Shown here piece after piece: positions 45,621 through 54,435 of a DNA stretch of 64,000 nucleotides. This DNA comes from REEB95 sp035934235 (GTDB taxonomy: Bacteria; Pseudomonadota; Alphaproteobacteria; ATCC43930; CGMCC-115725). The notes beneath the pieces were generated by a model that was not told the DNA's origin, searched no databases, and was given only the letters and a program-made list of their open reading frames with translations. The stretch lies in contig DASYYB010000066.1 in the NCBI GenBank assembly GCA_035934235.1, positions 31,964 through 95,963 on the forward strand. Direction: 5' to 3'. How positions within the stretch are numbered: position 1 is the first letter of the stretch; every line of letters starts with the position of its first letter. A program made the position numbers and the translations under genes.

Positions 45621-45734
45621 GCCCTTCTCCCTGCGGCGCGGCTCTTTACACGGCCTTTTTGGCGCCTTGAAGGTCGATGGTTGGCGAGGGCCGCGCGCCC
45701 GTCAAGCCTCTCCTGCCGACCGCCACGCGCGCCG

Positions 45735-46196
45735 TCAGCGCCAGCTCAACCCGGTCATCACCATGTCGATGTTCTCGCCGTCATGCGCCAGCGGCAGCGC
45801 CAAGGCTTCACAGTTGAGCACCGTTCGGTCGGTGACGTCCTGCTCGTGGCGGGCGGCGATCGGGCGGCGCTCGTCGAGCGTGCGCAGGTAGTGGTCGAGG
45901 ATCAGCGACCGGTACCGGACGTCGGGACTCTCGTCGAGGAACTTACGCGTCATGTCGAAACCGACGCGCGTGGCAATGTTGCTCGCGTGCACGCGGAAGA
46001 AGAAGCGGAGCGGATGCCGGCGCACCTCGACCAGCGACAGGTTGCCGAGGATATAGCCCATCTCCGCCGGATCGAAATCGGCGCGCGCTGGAAAGCTCCG
46101 GCCGCGACGGCGGCTCCGCCATTCGTCGTGCAGGCGTTTGAGTGCCGCATTCGTCAGCGTGCCGACGTCGATATATTCCTGAATCTGCGACTGCAC
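45735..46196 (-). CDS. PAS domain-containing protein (PAS_5-like)
   Basis: This 153-aa protein is of the short stand-alone PAS type common in Rhodospirillales-like genomes: LKRLHDEWRSRRRG, ARADFDPAEMGYILGNLSLVEV, FRVHASNIATRVGFDMTRKFLDE and YRSLILDHYLRTLDERRPI (motifs). It could sense a small ligand or redox state, but no output domain is present. The GTG at 46196 is proposed because TATACT (46202-46207) would start transcription at about this base, giving a leaderless message. A longer in-frame ORF extends over the glycosyltransferase gene and is rejected. Confidence 0.75.
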   Translation of the reverse strand: MQSQIQEYIDVGTLTNAALKRLHDEWRSRRRGRSFPARADFDPAEMGYILGNLSLVEVRRHPLRFFFRVHASNIATRVGFDMTRKFLDESPDVRYRSLILDHYLRTLDERRPIAARHEQDVTDRTVLNCEALALPLAHDGENIDMVMTGLSWR

Positions 46197-46219
46197 GCCG
46201 GAGTATAGGCGCGGCGCTA

Positions 46220-47374
46220 TTAATCGATCGTTAGGACTGACCGGTAGAGGGCGGCGTAGGTCTTGGCGACCGCGGCCATCGAGTAGTCGCTGGCCGCCTT
46301 GGCCCGGGCGTTGCGGCCGAGGCGTTCGGCTAGGGCGTCGTCGGATTCGAGCCGCTGGATGAGCGCGCGGTATTCGGCCGCGGTATCGAACAGCAGCCCG
46401 GTGTCGCCGTCCAGCAATACGAAATCGGTGACGCCTTCGAGCCGGCGCGCGACGATCGGTAAGCCGTACGCCATGGCCTCGGCCAATACGTTGGGGAAGC
46501 CCTCGAGCCACGATGCGAAGACGAAGGCGTCGGCCATGCGGTAGAACGGCGCCGGATCGTCGCGGTAGCCGACGAAGCGCAAACGGTCGCCGACGCCGAG
46601 GGCGGTGATCGTCGCGTCGAGCTCGGCGCGATAATCGGGCTCGAGCGCGGGACCGAGCATGACCAGGTAACGCGGCGTGCGATCTGCGTTGAGCGCTGCC
46701 AGGTTCTCGATCAGGAACAACACGTCCTTGCGGCGCGAGATGCTGCCGACATAGAGCTGCACGAACGCGTCGCGCGGAATGCCGAGCGTGTCGCGCGTCG
46801 TGCCATCGTTGCCGATCCTCTCCGGCACGGCGACGCCTTGCGGCACGATGACGACCTGGCCGGGCGTGCCCATGAAGGTCGCGCTCTCGTCATAGAGGCG
46901 TCGGTTGAGCACGACCAGCCGCGTGATCGTCCGGCGCATCGCCCAGGCGACGAAGCGCCAGAAGCTCGGGCGATAGGTCTTGAGAATATAAGGCGGCGAA
47001 TCGTCGAGCGTCGCCGAATAGATGAATCGGACGCCAGCGAACCGGGCAATCCAGTTCGAAACGAAGAAGCGATCGATATGCGTGCGCGCGTGAATGACGT
47101 CGTAGCGGCGGATGTTGCGCAGCAGCCACAGGTAATAGCGCAGCAGCACGGCGGGCGCGGATTCGGTTTCCGACCGGCGCAGGTAGATCAGATTCATGCC
47201 GGGCGGCGCGACCGCCGGAATCTCGGTCGGCATCGGCGTGGTGAAGACGAGGACGTCGTGCCCGCCGTCGCCGCCGGACAGTTGCGGCCACAACTTTTCG
47301 AAGTAGAGGCCGTCGCCGGCGAAATTGGGCCGGAAGCGCGGAAAAAGATGAAGCACGCGCACGGGGCTAGCCAC
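46220..47374 (-). CDS. Glycosyltransferase family 4 protein
   Basis: This 384-aa GT-B enzyme opens VRVLHLFPRFRPNFAGDGLYFEKLWPQL (motifs VLHLFPRF, GDGLYFEKL). The C-terminal donor-binding region has LYVGSISRRKDVLFLIENL, RFVGYRDDPAPFYRMADAFVFASWLEGFPNVLAEAMAYGLPIV (motif ExxFPNVLAEAMA) and the EX7E-like acidic pair. It uses a nucleotide sugar, probably in envelope polysaccharide synthesis. It starts with GTG at 47374, divergent from boxC, and precedes the PAS gene by 23 bases. Confidence 0.88.
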   Translation of the reverse strand: MASPVRVLHLFPRFRPNFAGDGLYFEKLWPQLSGGDGGHDVLVFTTPMPTEIPAVAPPGMNLIYLRRSETESAPAVLLRYYLWLLRNIRRYDVIHARTHIDRFFVSNWIARFAGVRFIYSATLDDSPPYILKTYRPSFWRFVAWAMRRTITRLVVLNRRLYDESATFMGTPGQVVIVPQGVAVPERIGNDGTTRDTLGIPRDAFVQLYVGSISRRKDVLFLIENLAALNADRTPRYLVMLGPALEPDYRAELDATITALGVGDRLRFVGYRDDPAPFYRMADAFVFASWLEGFPNVLAEAMAYGLPIVARRLEGVTDFVLLDGDTGLLFDTAAEYRALIQRLESDDALAERLGRNARAKAASDYSMAAVAKTYAALYRSVLTID

Positions 47375-47491
47375 GATCCCGGCAGTGACGCAACACGACG
47401 CTCAAATATCCCCCGCTCCTTGACGGGTGGCGAGTATGCACTATCGTCCGGCAAAAGCGCACGTTTTGCGCCGCCGGTCGTGGAGGCAGCC

Positions 47492-49126
47492 TTGATCACC
47501 TTCGACACCAGTCCGGAGCGCTACCGCCACTGGAAGCTTGCGGTCGACGGCCCGGTCGCGACGCTCGCGCTCGACGTTGCCGAGGACGGCGGCCTGATGC
47601 CGGGCTACAAGCTGAAGCTCAATTCGTACGATCTCGGCGTCGATATCGAGCTCGCCGACGCGCTCAACCGCATCCGCTTCGAACATCCGTCGGTCAAGAC
47701 CGTTGTGCTGACCAGCGCCAAGGAGCGCATGTTCAGCGCCGGCGCCAACATCTACATGCTGGGATCGTCGTCGCACGCCTCCAAAGTGAACTTCTGCAAG
47801 TTCACCAACGAGACACGCAACGGCATGGAAGATTCGAGCCGGCACGAAGGCCTCAAGTTCCTCGCCGCGATCAACGGCGCCTGCGCTGGCGGCGGCTACG
47901 AGATCGCGCTCGCCTGCGACGAAATCCTGATGATCGACGACCGTTCGTCGGCGGTGAGCCTTCCCGAGGTGCCGCTCCTGGGCGTTTTGCCCGGCACCGG
48001 CGGCCTGTCGCGACTCACCGACAAGCGCAAGGTGCGGCGCGATCTCGCGGACCTGTTCTGCACGACGGCCGAAGGCGTGCGCGCCGACCGTGCCCGGCAA
48101 TGGGGCTTGGTCGACGCGGTGGCGACGCCGCAGAAATTTGCCACTGCGGTGAAGGAGCGCGCCGGGGCGCTGGCGCAGACGAGCGACCGGCCAGACGCGG
48201 CGGCGGGCGTCAAGCTGCCGTCGCTCGAGCGCGCCGTCGACGAGACGGGCTATCGCTATCGCTACGTCGAAGTCGCGTTCGATCGTGCCGCGCGGGTCGC
48301 GACGCTAACCGTCAAGGCGCCCGACGAAGCCGTCGCATCGCCGGCAGCCGCATTGGCCCAAGGCGCGGCATGGTGGCCGGTCCAGATGGCACGCGAGCTC
48401 GACGACGCCATTCTGATGCTGCGGCTCAACGAACCCGAGCTCGGCACCTGGGTGGTGAAGACACGCGGCGATGCGGCGGCGGTACTTGCCAGCGACGCGT
48501 TGCTGGCCGACACCCGGCATTGGTTCGTGCGCGCGGCGCTCGGCCTACTACGCCGCACGTTGCAGCGTTTGGATGTGTCATCGCGCAGCCTGATTGCGGT
48601 GATCGATCGCGGCTCGTGCTTCGCCGGCTCGCTGCTCGAGCTCGCGCTCGCGGCCGATCGCTCGTACATGCTCGACGATCTGCAGGCCAACGATCCGCCG
48701 CGCGTCGTCCTCGGCGCCGTGAATTTCGGCGCTCTGCCGATGATCAACGGCCAAACCCGGCTCGTCACCCGCTTCTGCGGCGCGGCACCGCCGGTGGCAG
48801 CGGCGCAGAAGCAAACCGGCGCGCGCCTGACGGCCGCCGAAGCAAGCGCGCTCGGCTTGGTGACGGCGACGCCCGATGCGCTGGACTGGGACGACGAATT
48901 GCGGATGGCTTTGGAGGAGCGCGCGAGCCTGTCGCCTGACGCGCTCACCGCGCTCGAGGCCAATCTGCGCTTCGCCGGCGCCGAGACCATGGCGACGCGC
49001 ATCTTCGGCAGGCTGTCGGCCTGGCAGAATTGGGTGTTTTCGCGGCCCAACGCCGTCGGCGACGATGGCGCCTTGAAGCGCTTCGGCACCGGCGCGCGGC
49101 CGCGCTTCAACTGGGAACGCGTCTAG
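47492..49126 (+). CDS. boxC: 2,3-epoxybenzoyl-CoA dihydrolase BoxC
   Basis: This 544-aa enoyl-CoA hydratase-like protein opens the ring of 2,3-epoxybenzoyl-CoA to a dialdehyde plus formate. The crotonase domain includes SAKERMFSAGANIYMLG, INGACAGGGYEIALACDEI and LPEVPLLGVLPGTGGL. The BoxC-specific start is RYRHWKLAVDGPVATLALDV and the C-terminal half carries VIDRGSCFAGSLLELALAADRSYML. The TTG at 47492 is chosen because GGAGG lies five bases before it; an in-frame GTG at 47480 would put that site inside the coding sequence. boxB follows by 14 bases. Confidence 0.95.
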   Translation: MITFDTSPERYRHWKLAVDGPVATLALDVAEDGGLMPGYKLKLNSYDLGVDIELADALNRIRFEHPSVKTVVLTSAKERMFSAGANIYMLGSSSHASKVNFCKFTNETRNGMEDSSRHEGLKFLAAINGACAGGGYEIALACDEILMIDDRSSAVSLPEVPLLGVLPGTGGLSRLTDKRKVRRDLADLFCTTAEGVRADRARQWGLVDAVATPQKFATAVKERAGALAQTSDRPDAAAGVKLPSLERAVDETGYRYRYVEVAFDRAARVATLTVKAPDEAVASPAAALAQGAAWWPVQMARELDDAILMLRLNEPELGTWVVKTRGDAAAVLASDALLADTRHWFVRAALGLLRRTLQRLDVSSRSLIAVIDRGSCFAGSLLELALAADRSYMLDDLQANDPPRVVLGAVNFGALPMINGQTRLVTRFCGAAPPVAAAQKQTGARLTAAEASALGLVTATPDALDWDDELRMALEERASLSPDALTALEANLRFAGAETMATRIFGRLSAWQNWVFSRPNAVGDDGALKRFGTGARPRFNWERV

Positions 49127-49140
49127 GCATAGGATCGGCC

Positions 49141-50550
49141 ATGGCCATCGATTACCAAGAACGCATCCCCAACAATATCGACCTTGCCGGCAATGCGACG
49201 CTGCAACGCGCGCTCGAGCACTGGCAGCCGCGTTTTCTCGATTGGTGGCGCGAGATGGGGCCGAGCGACTTCCTCGAGGCCGACGTCTATCTGCGCACCG
49301 CGACGTCGGTCGACGCCAAGGGCTGGGCGAGCTGGGGCGCGGTCAAGATGCCCGACTATCGCTGGGGCATTTTCCTCGCCGAGCCCGAGCCCGATCGCAA
49401 GATCGGCTTCGGCGACGTCATGGGCACGCCGGCGTGGCAACAGGTTCCGGGCGAGCACCGCACGACGTTACGCCGATTGATTGTGACGCAGGGCGATACG
49501 GAGCCGGCCTCGGTTGAGCAGCAGCGGCTGCTCGGCCATACCGCGCCATCGCTCTACGATCTCCGCTCGTTGTTCCAGGTCAATGTCGAGGAAGGCCGCC
49601 ACCTCTGGGCGATGGTCTATCTGCTGCACGCCTATTTCGGCCGCGACGGCCGCGAAGAGGCCGAAGCGCTGCTGGCGCGGCACTCCGGCGATGCCGACCG
49701 GCCGCGCATCCTTTCGACCTTCAACGAGCCGATCGAAGAATGGCTGTCATTCTTCCTGTTCACCTATTTCACCGACCGCGACGGCAAGTTCCAACTCATG
49801 AGCCTGGCCGAAAGTGGCTTCGATCCGCTGGCGCGCACTTGCCGCTTCATGCTGATGGAAGAGGCGCATCACATGATGGTCGGCGTCAATGGCGTGACGC
49901 GCATCGTCGCGCGCACGCTCGAGGCGATGAAGGAGCTGAAAACCGAGGAGCCCGACAAGTTGCGTGCCGCCGGCGTCGTCGACCTGCCGACGTTGCAGCG
50001 CTATCTCAATTTCTGGTTCAGCTCGTCACTCGACCTTTTCGGCGCGGAGGTGTCGACCAACGCCGCCGCCTATTTCGCCACCGGCATCAAGGGCCGCCCC
50101 GACGAAGGCCGTTACGATGACCATGTCTGCCGCGATGGCGCGCTCGCGGTCGAGACGCCGGAGGGTGCGCAGGACGTGCCGCTGCGGAACGCGATGAATG
50201 AGGTCACGCGCCAGGCCTATATCAAGGATTGCGACAGTGGCGTGCAGCGCTGGAACAAGCTGATCGCCGACGCCGGTTTCTCGTTCCGCCTGGCGCTGCC
50301 GAGCCCGCGCTTCCACCGCACCATCGGCGCCTGGGCCAACCGGTTCGTCGATCCATCGGGCAAGCCCGTCGACGAATCCGACTGGCAGGCGCGGCGCGAC
50401 GAATGGCTGCCGTCGGCCGCCGACAAGGCTTTTGTCAAAAGCCTGATGCGCCCGGTCACGGCGCCCGGCAAGGTCGCGGGCTGGATCGCAGCGCCGGAGC
50501 GCGGCGTGAACCGGCTGCCGGCGGATTACGAATACGTCCGCCTCGCCTGA
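49141..50550 (+). CDS. boxB: Benzoyl-CoA 2,3-epoxidase oxygenase subunit BoxB
   Basis: This 469-aa class I di-iron oxygenase converts benzoyl-CoA to its 2,3-epoxide. Probable iron ligands are in VNVEEGRHLWAM (E, H), FTDRDGKFQL (D) and LMEEAHHMMVGVNG (E, H), matching BoxB of Azoarcus/Aromatoleum. The start IDYQERIPNNIDLAGN is the standard BoxB N-terminus. BoxB normally takes electrons from BoxA; no boxA is present here, and an FprA-like reductase gene follows by only seven bases. Confidence 0.96.
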   Translation: MAIDYQERIPNNIDLAGNATLQRALEHWQPRFLDWWREMGPSDFLEADVYLRTATSVDAKGWASWGAVKMPDYRWGIFLAEPEPDRKIGFGDVMGTPAWQQVPGEHRTTLRRLIVTQGDTEPASVEQQRLLGHTAPSLYDLRSLFQVNVEEGRHLWAMVYLLHAYFGRDGREEAEALLARHSGDADRPRILSTFNEPIEEWLSFFLFTYFTDRDGKFQLMSLAESGFDPLARTCRFMLMEEAHHMMVGVNGVTRIVARTLEAMKELKTEEPDKLRAAGVVDLPTLQRYLNFWFSSSLDLFGAEVSTNAAAYFATGIKGRPDEGRYDDHVCRDGALAVETPEGAQDVPLRNAMNEVTRQAYIKDCDSGVQRWNKLIADAGFSFRLALPSPRFHRTIGAWANRFVDPSGKPVDESDWQARRDEWLPSAADKAFVKSLMRPVTAPGKVAGWIAAPERGVNRLPADYEYVRLA

Positions 50551-50557
50551 AGCGACC

Positions 50558-51835
50558 TTGCCCCTATCCATCGCCATTGTCGGCGCCGGCCCCGCGGGAC
50601 TTGCGGTTGTCGAGCGCCTCGCCCGCAAGGCGCCGCAGGCGCGCATCGACGTCGTCGAGAAGCTGCCGGTGCCCTATGGCCTAGCGCGTTACGGCCTGGC
50701 GCCCGATCGCCCGCTCGACAAGAAACTGGCGATGCTGTTCGCGCGCGCGCTGAAAGCGAAATCCGTCGCTTTCTGGGGCAACGTCGTGCTCGGGCGCGAG
50801 TTCGATCTGGCCGACCTGCGCATGCTCTACGACGCCGTCGTCGTCGCGACCGGTGCCGGCGGCGACCGGCGACTTGACGTGCCGGGCGACCAAATGCCGG
50901 GCGTGTGGGGCGCCGGCGCGTTCCTGCGCTGGCTCAACGGCGATCCCGAAATCGCTGCGCCGCCGCCGGCGCTCGACCGTGTCCGCAACGTCATCGTCGT
51001 CGGCCAAGGCAGTGTCGCACTCGAAGTCGCGCGGCTGCTGGCGCGTTCGCCCAAAGAGCTGGCGAAGGCCGATCTCGATCCGGAAATCGCCGCGACACTG
51101 GCCGCGATGCCGTTGCAGGCGATTCACGTCGTCGGCCGCAACGATCTGCTTGCCTCGCGCATCCAGCCCGTCGATCTCGCTGAACTGAAAAGGCTCGCGC
51201 GCGCGCAAGCGGTGATCGATCCTGAAGCGCTGGCCCAAGCCGAAGCGGTCGCCGGCGGTCTCGATCGCGACCGCAAGGCGCTGCTGAAGGCTTTCGCCGC
51301 GCTGGCCGCCGTACCGCGCGACGACTCGCGAATTCCGATCCGGTTCCAGTTTCATCTGCGGCCGTTGCGTCTCGATGGCACCGCCGGCGTCGAGCGCGTG
51401 CTCTTCACCCGGCCCGACCGGCTCGGCCAGAACCTGGCGCTGCGCGCTGAGCTGGTGATCGCCGCGACCGGCCTGGAACGCACCGCGGCCTACGACAGGC
51501 TGGCCGACGATCGCGGCTTGATCGCACCGGGCCTGTACGCTGCCGGTTGGGCGAAGCGCGGCGCGACCGGCAGCATGGCCGAGATCATTGCCGACGCACG
51601 GCTGGTCGCCGATCGTTTGCTCAAGGAGGCGAGCGTCACGCCGTCGACGCGGCCCGGTCGGGCCGGTTTGGCCCGCCTGCTCGAGGAGCGTGGCGCCGCG
51701 ACGGTCAACCTCGCCGGCTGGCAGCGCATCGACGCCGCCGAGCGCGCCGCCGCCGCCAAGCCGCGGCCGCGCCGCCGCCTGCGGGCGCTCCAGGCGTTGT
51801 TAACTACGGCCGCCGAGCCGCCCCGGCTGCTTTAA
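50558..51835 (+). CDS. Adrenodoxin-reductase-type ferredoxin-NADP+ reductase (FprA-like)
   Basis: This 425-aa FAD/NADPH flavoprotein has the FAD motif SIAIVGAGPAGLAVVERL followed by KLPVPYGLARYGLAPDRP. The NADPH-binding block is VIVVGQGSVALEVARLL and the conserved C-terminal FAD-contact motif is GWAKRGATGSMAEIIADA. These are hallmarks of adrenodoxin reductase/FprA, which reduces ferredoxins. It starts with TTG at 50558, seven bases after boxB, so it is almost certainly in the box operon. It may deliver electrons to BoxB through a ferredoxin in place of BoxA. Confidence 0.9.
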   Translation: MPLSIAIVGAGPAGLAVVERLARKAPQARIDVVEKLPVPYGLARYGLAPDRPLDKKLAMLFARALKAKSVAFWGNVVLGREFDLADLRMLYDAVVVATGAGGDRRLDVPGDQMPGVWGAGAFLRWLNGDPEIAAPPPALDRVRNVIVVGQGSVALEVARLLARSPKELAKADLDPEIAATLAAMPLQAIHVVGRNDLLASRIQPVDLAELKRLARAQAVIDPEALAQAEAVAGGLDRDRKALLKAFAALAAVPRDDSRIPIRFQFHLRPLRLDGTAGVERVLFTRPDRLGQNLALRAELVIAATGLERTAAYDRLADDRGLIAPGLYAAGWAKRGATGSMAEIIADARLVADRLLKEASVTPSTRPGRAGLARLLEERGAATVNLAGWQRIDAAERAAAAKPRPRRRLRALQALLTTAAEPPRLL

Positions 51836-51868
51836 CCTCCGTTCATCTTCCTTATCCATACTGGCGGT

Positions 51869-52852
51869 ATGAATGGGTTCGCATTTGCCGCGGCCGTTGT
51901 GGCGTCTGCCCTCACGGGTGGCGTGCTGGCGTGGCTGATCGCTGCGCGCGCCCGGCGCAAATTGCTGCGCGAACTGCAAGCGACCGCTGCGTCGCTCGCT
52001 GACGAGCGCGCCCGCCGTATCGCTGCCGAAGCGACGCTGCGCCAGAACGAATCGGCTTCCGTCGCTGCAACGCCGATGGCGAGCTGGGAATGGGACATCG
52101 CCAGTGGCGACGTCACTTGGTCGCCGGCGATGTATTCGCTGTTCGGTCTCGATGCCGGCGGCGCACCGCCGTCGCGCGCCCGACTCATGGCGATGATTCA
52201 CGCACAGGATCGCGGCCGCGCTGCTGCCTGGCTGGCAACCTTGGCGCGCGCCGAAGCGCCACCGCCGATCGAGGTGCGCGCGCTCCGCGCCGACGGCGCG
52301 GTGCGGCTGCTGCGCTGCGAATGCCTCGGCATCGGCGACGAGACCGGCCGCACCCGCCGGTTGCTGATCACCGTGCGCGATGTCACCGACCGCGCGCCGC
52401 TCGTTTTCGGCAACGCACGGCCGCGCGACGCCCAGGTCGCGCTCGCTGCCTTGATCGGCGCCGCGGTCTGCCTGATCGAACCGGAGGCCGACGCCGCCGG
52501 CGTCACCTTCGTCGCGGCGGTTCCGTCTGATATCGGCATCTACGCCGGCTCCGACCGGGCGTTGACCGAGATCATCGTGCGGCTGCTCGGCAACGCCGTG
52601 GCGCGTTCGCAGCGTGGCGGCCGCGTCACGCTGCGCGCGGCGCGCTTGGCCGCGGGCGCGGTCGAACTCGAAATTGCCGACACCGGCGCGGGCTTGACGG
52701 GAGACGAGATCGGCGAGCGCAGTGTGCTCGGCCAGGCCAAGTCGCTGGCCGAAGGCGAGGGCGGCACGTTGCATGTCACCAGCCTGCCGGGCGCGGGTTT
52801 GGCGGTAACCGTTCGGCTGCCGGCGAGGGGCGCGGCGCAGAAAGTCGCCTAG
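51869..52852 (+). CDS. PAS-HATPase protein lacking a histidine phosphoacceptor domain
   Basis: This 327-aa protein has an N-terminal membrane helix (FAAAVVASALTGGVLAWLIAA), a short coiled stretch, a PAS domain (SWEWDIASGDVTWSPAMYSLFGLD to about residue 170) and a C-terminal HATPase_c domain. The HATPase has an N box LTEIIVRLLGNAVARS and G boxes EIADTGAGLTGDEI and GAGLAVTVRLP. Between PAS and ATPase there is no HisKA segment with an H box, so ordinary autophosphorylation is doubtful. It follows the FprA-like gene by 33 bases and may sense the aromatic or redox state. Confidence 0.8.
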   Translation: MNGFAFAAAVVASALTGGVLAWLIAARARRKLLRELQATAASLADERARRIAAEATLRQNESASVAATPMASWEWDIASGDVTWSPAMYSLFGLDAGGAPPSRARLMAMIHAQDRGRAAAWLATLARAEAPPPIEVRALRADGAVRLLRCECLGIGDETGRTRRLLITVRDVTDRAPLVFGNARPRDAQVALAALIGAAVCLIEPEADAAGVTFVAAVPSDIGIYAGSDRALTEIIVRLLGNAVARSQRGGRVTLRAARLAAGAVELEIADTGAGLTGDEIGERSVLGQAKSLAEGEGGTLHVTSLPGAGLAVTVRLPARGAAQKVA

Positions 52853-53964
52853 ACCGAAGCCCACTCCGTTCTGACGCCGGTGTCGCTCTCGCGCGCGAGA
52901 TGTACGTCGCGCAGCGACACAGCCACCGCCGGATCGAGTCGTTGCAATGCCCACACCGCCATCGCACGCACCAACGGCGACGGATCGTCGATATTGGCAC
53001 GCGCCGAGGCGGCAAGCGTCGGATCGGCGCTGTTGCCAATCGCAATCAACACATTGCGCAAGAAACGGTCGCGGCCGATACGCTTCACGGGCGAGGCTGA
53101 GAACAATTTGCGGAAGGCCGCGTCGTCGAGTTGCGCCAGCTCGGCAAGCGCCGGTCCGGTCAACGCCTTGCGCGGTTGCAAGCCGCTTTCGCGTGCCGCG
53201 ACCGCGAACTTGTTCCAGGGACAGACCGCAAGGCAATCGTCACAGCCGTAGACGCGCGTGCCCATCAAAGGCCGCAGCTCGGCGTCGATCGGTCCCTTGT
53301 GCTCGATGGTGAGATACGAGATGCAGCGCCGCGCGTCGAGCCGATAGGGGCCGGGAAAGGCGTTGGTCGGACAGGCGTCGAGGCAGCGGCGGCATTCGCC
53401 GCAATGATCGTTCTCGGCGGCGTCGGGCGGCAGCGCCAGATCGAGATAGATCTCGCCCAGGAACAGCCACGAGCCGAAATCGCGCGACACCAGGTTGGTG
53501 TGCTTGCCTTGCCAGCCGATGCCGCCGTCCTGCGCCAGCGGCTTTTCCATCACCGGTGCGGTGTCGACGAATACCTTGAGCGCCGGGCCCCAGCGCGACG
53601 CGATCTTCTGCGCCAGCGTCTTGAGCCGGCCCTTGATCAAATCGTGATAGTCGCGGCCGCGCGCATAGACCGAGATATAGCCGCGGTCGCGCGCTTGGAG
53701 CTCGGGCAGCGGATCGCGCTCCGGCGCATAGTTCAAACCCAGCACGATCACGCTCTTGACGTCGGGCCACAGCCCCGCCGGACTGGCGCGCTGTTCGGCG
53801 CGGTCGGCGAGCCAATCCATTTCGCCGTGAAAGCCTTGTGCCAGGAAATCGGCGAGACCGGCGCGCGCCGCCGCCGCGGTTTCCGGCGCCGCGAAGCCGA
53901 CGGCGTCGAAGCCGAGCTTCAGCGCCTCGTCGCGGATCGTCGCCTTGATCCGCGCCGCATCCAT
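52849..53964 (-). CDS. queG: Epoxyqueuosine reductase QueG
   Basis: This 371-aa cobalamin-dependent enzyme reduces epoxyqueuosine in tRNA to queuosine, the last step of Q synthesis. Two [4Fe-4S] sites are given by CGECRRCLDACPTNAF and GCDDCLAVCPWNKF, with a lone cysteine in RRCISYLTIEHKG. The active-site aspartate lies in VFVDTAPVMEKPLA. A C-terminal HEAT-like tail is present (residues about 310-360). The start at 53964 is chosen by family N-terminus; queF ends one base upstream. It is the last gene of the que run and converges on the PAS-HATPase gene with a four-base overlap. Confidence 0.95.
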   Translation of the reverse strand: MDAARIKATIRDEALKLGFDAVGFAAPETAAAARAGLADFLAQGFHGEMDWLADRAEQRASPAGLWPDVKSVIVLGLNYAPERDPLPELQARDRGYISVYARGRDYHDLIKGRLKTLAQKIASRWGPALKVFVDTAPVMEKPLAQDGGIGWQGKHTNLVSRDFGSWLFLGEIYLDLALPPDAAENDHCGECRRCLDACPTNAFPGPYRLDARRCISYLTIEHKGPIDAELRPLMGTRVYGCDDCLAVCPWNKFAVAARESGLQPRKALTGPALAELAQLDDAAFRKLFSASPVKRIGRDRFLRNVLIAIGNSADPTLAASARANIDDPSPLVRAMAVWALQRLDPAVAVSLRDVHLARESDTGVRTEWASV

Positions 53965-53965
53965 G

Positions 53966-54433
53966 TCAGCGGCCGCGATAAGGCGGCACGCCCTGATCGG
54001 GCAGCCACAAATCCTTCGGCGGCGCACCGGTCTGGAAGAAAATATCGATCGGCATACCGCCGCGCGGATACCAATAACCGCCGATCCGAAGCCAACGCGG
54101 CTTGATCGCGGCGCGGACGCGGTTGGCGATCCGCAGCGTGCAATCCTCGTGAAAGCCGCCGTGGCTGCGGAACGACGCCAGGAACAGCTTCAGCGACTTG
54201 CTCTCGACGATGTGTTTCGCCGGCACATAGTCGATGACGAAATGCGCGAAATCGGGTTGGCCGGTGAGCGGGCAGAGGCAGGTGAATTCCGGCGCATTGA
54301 AGCGGATGAGATAGGTTGTGCCGGGATACGGATTGGCGACGCGCTCGAGCACCGCGTCGTCGGGCGAAGCGGGCAGGGCGGCATTCCGTCCAAGCAGCGT
54401 CAGGTCGCGGTAGGGTCTCTTGGCTTTCGGCAT
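53966..54433 (-). CDS. queF: NADPH-dependent 7-cyano-7-deazaguanine reductase QueF
   Basis: This 155-aa short-type QueF reduces preQ0 to preQ1. The catalytic cysteine is in FTCLCPLTGQPDFA, the binding glutamate in KHIVESKSLKLFL, and the FRSHGGFHEDCT stretch holds the conserved His/Glu. A single T-fold subunit of this length is typical of the YkvM-type enzyme. It sits between tgt (two-base gap) and queG (one-base gap). Confidence 0.96.
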   Translation of the reverse strand: MPKAKRPYRDLTLLGRNAALPASPDDAVLERVANPYPGTTYLIRFNAPEFTCLCPLTGQPDFAHFVIDYVPAKHIVESKSLKLFLASFRSHGGFHEDCTLRIANRVRAAIKPRWLRIGGYWYPRGGMPIDIFFQTGAPPKDLWLPDQGVPPYRGR

Positions 54434-54435
54434 GG

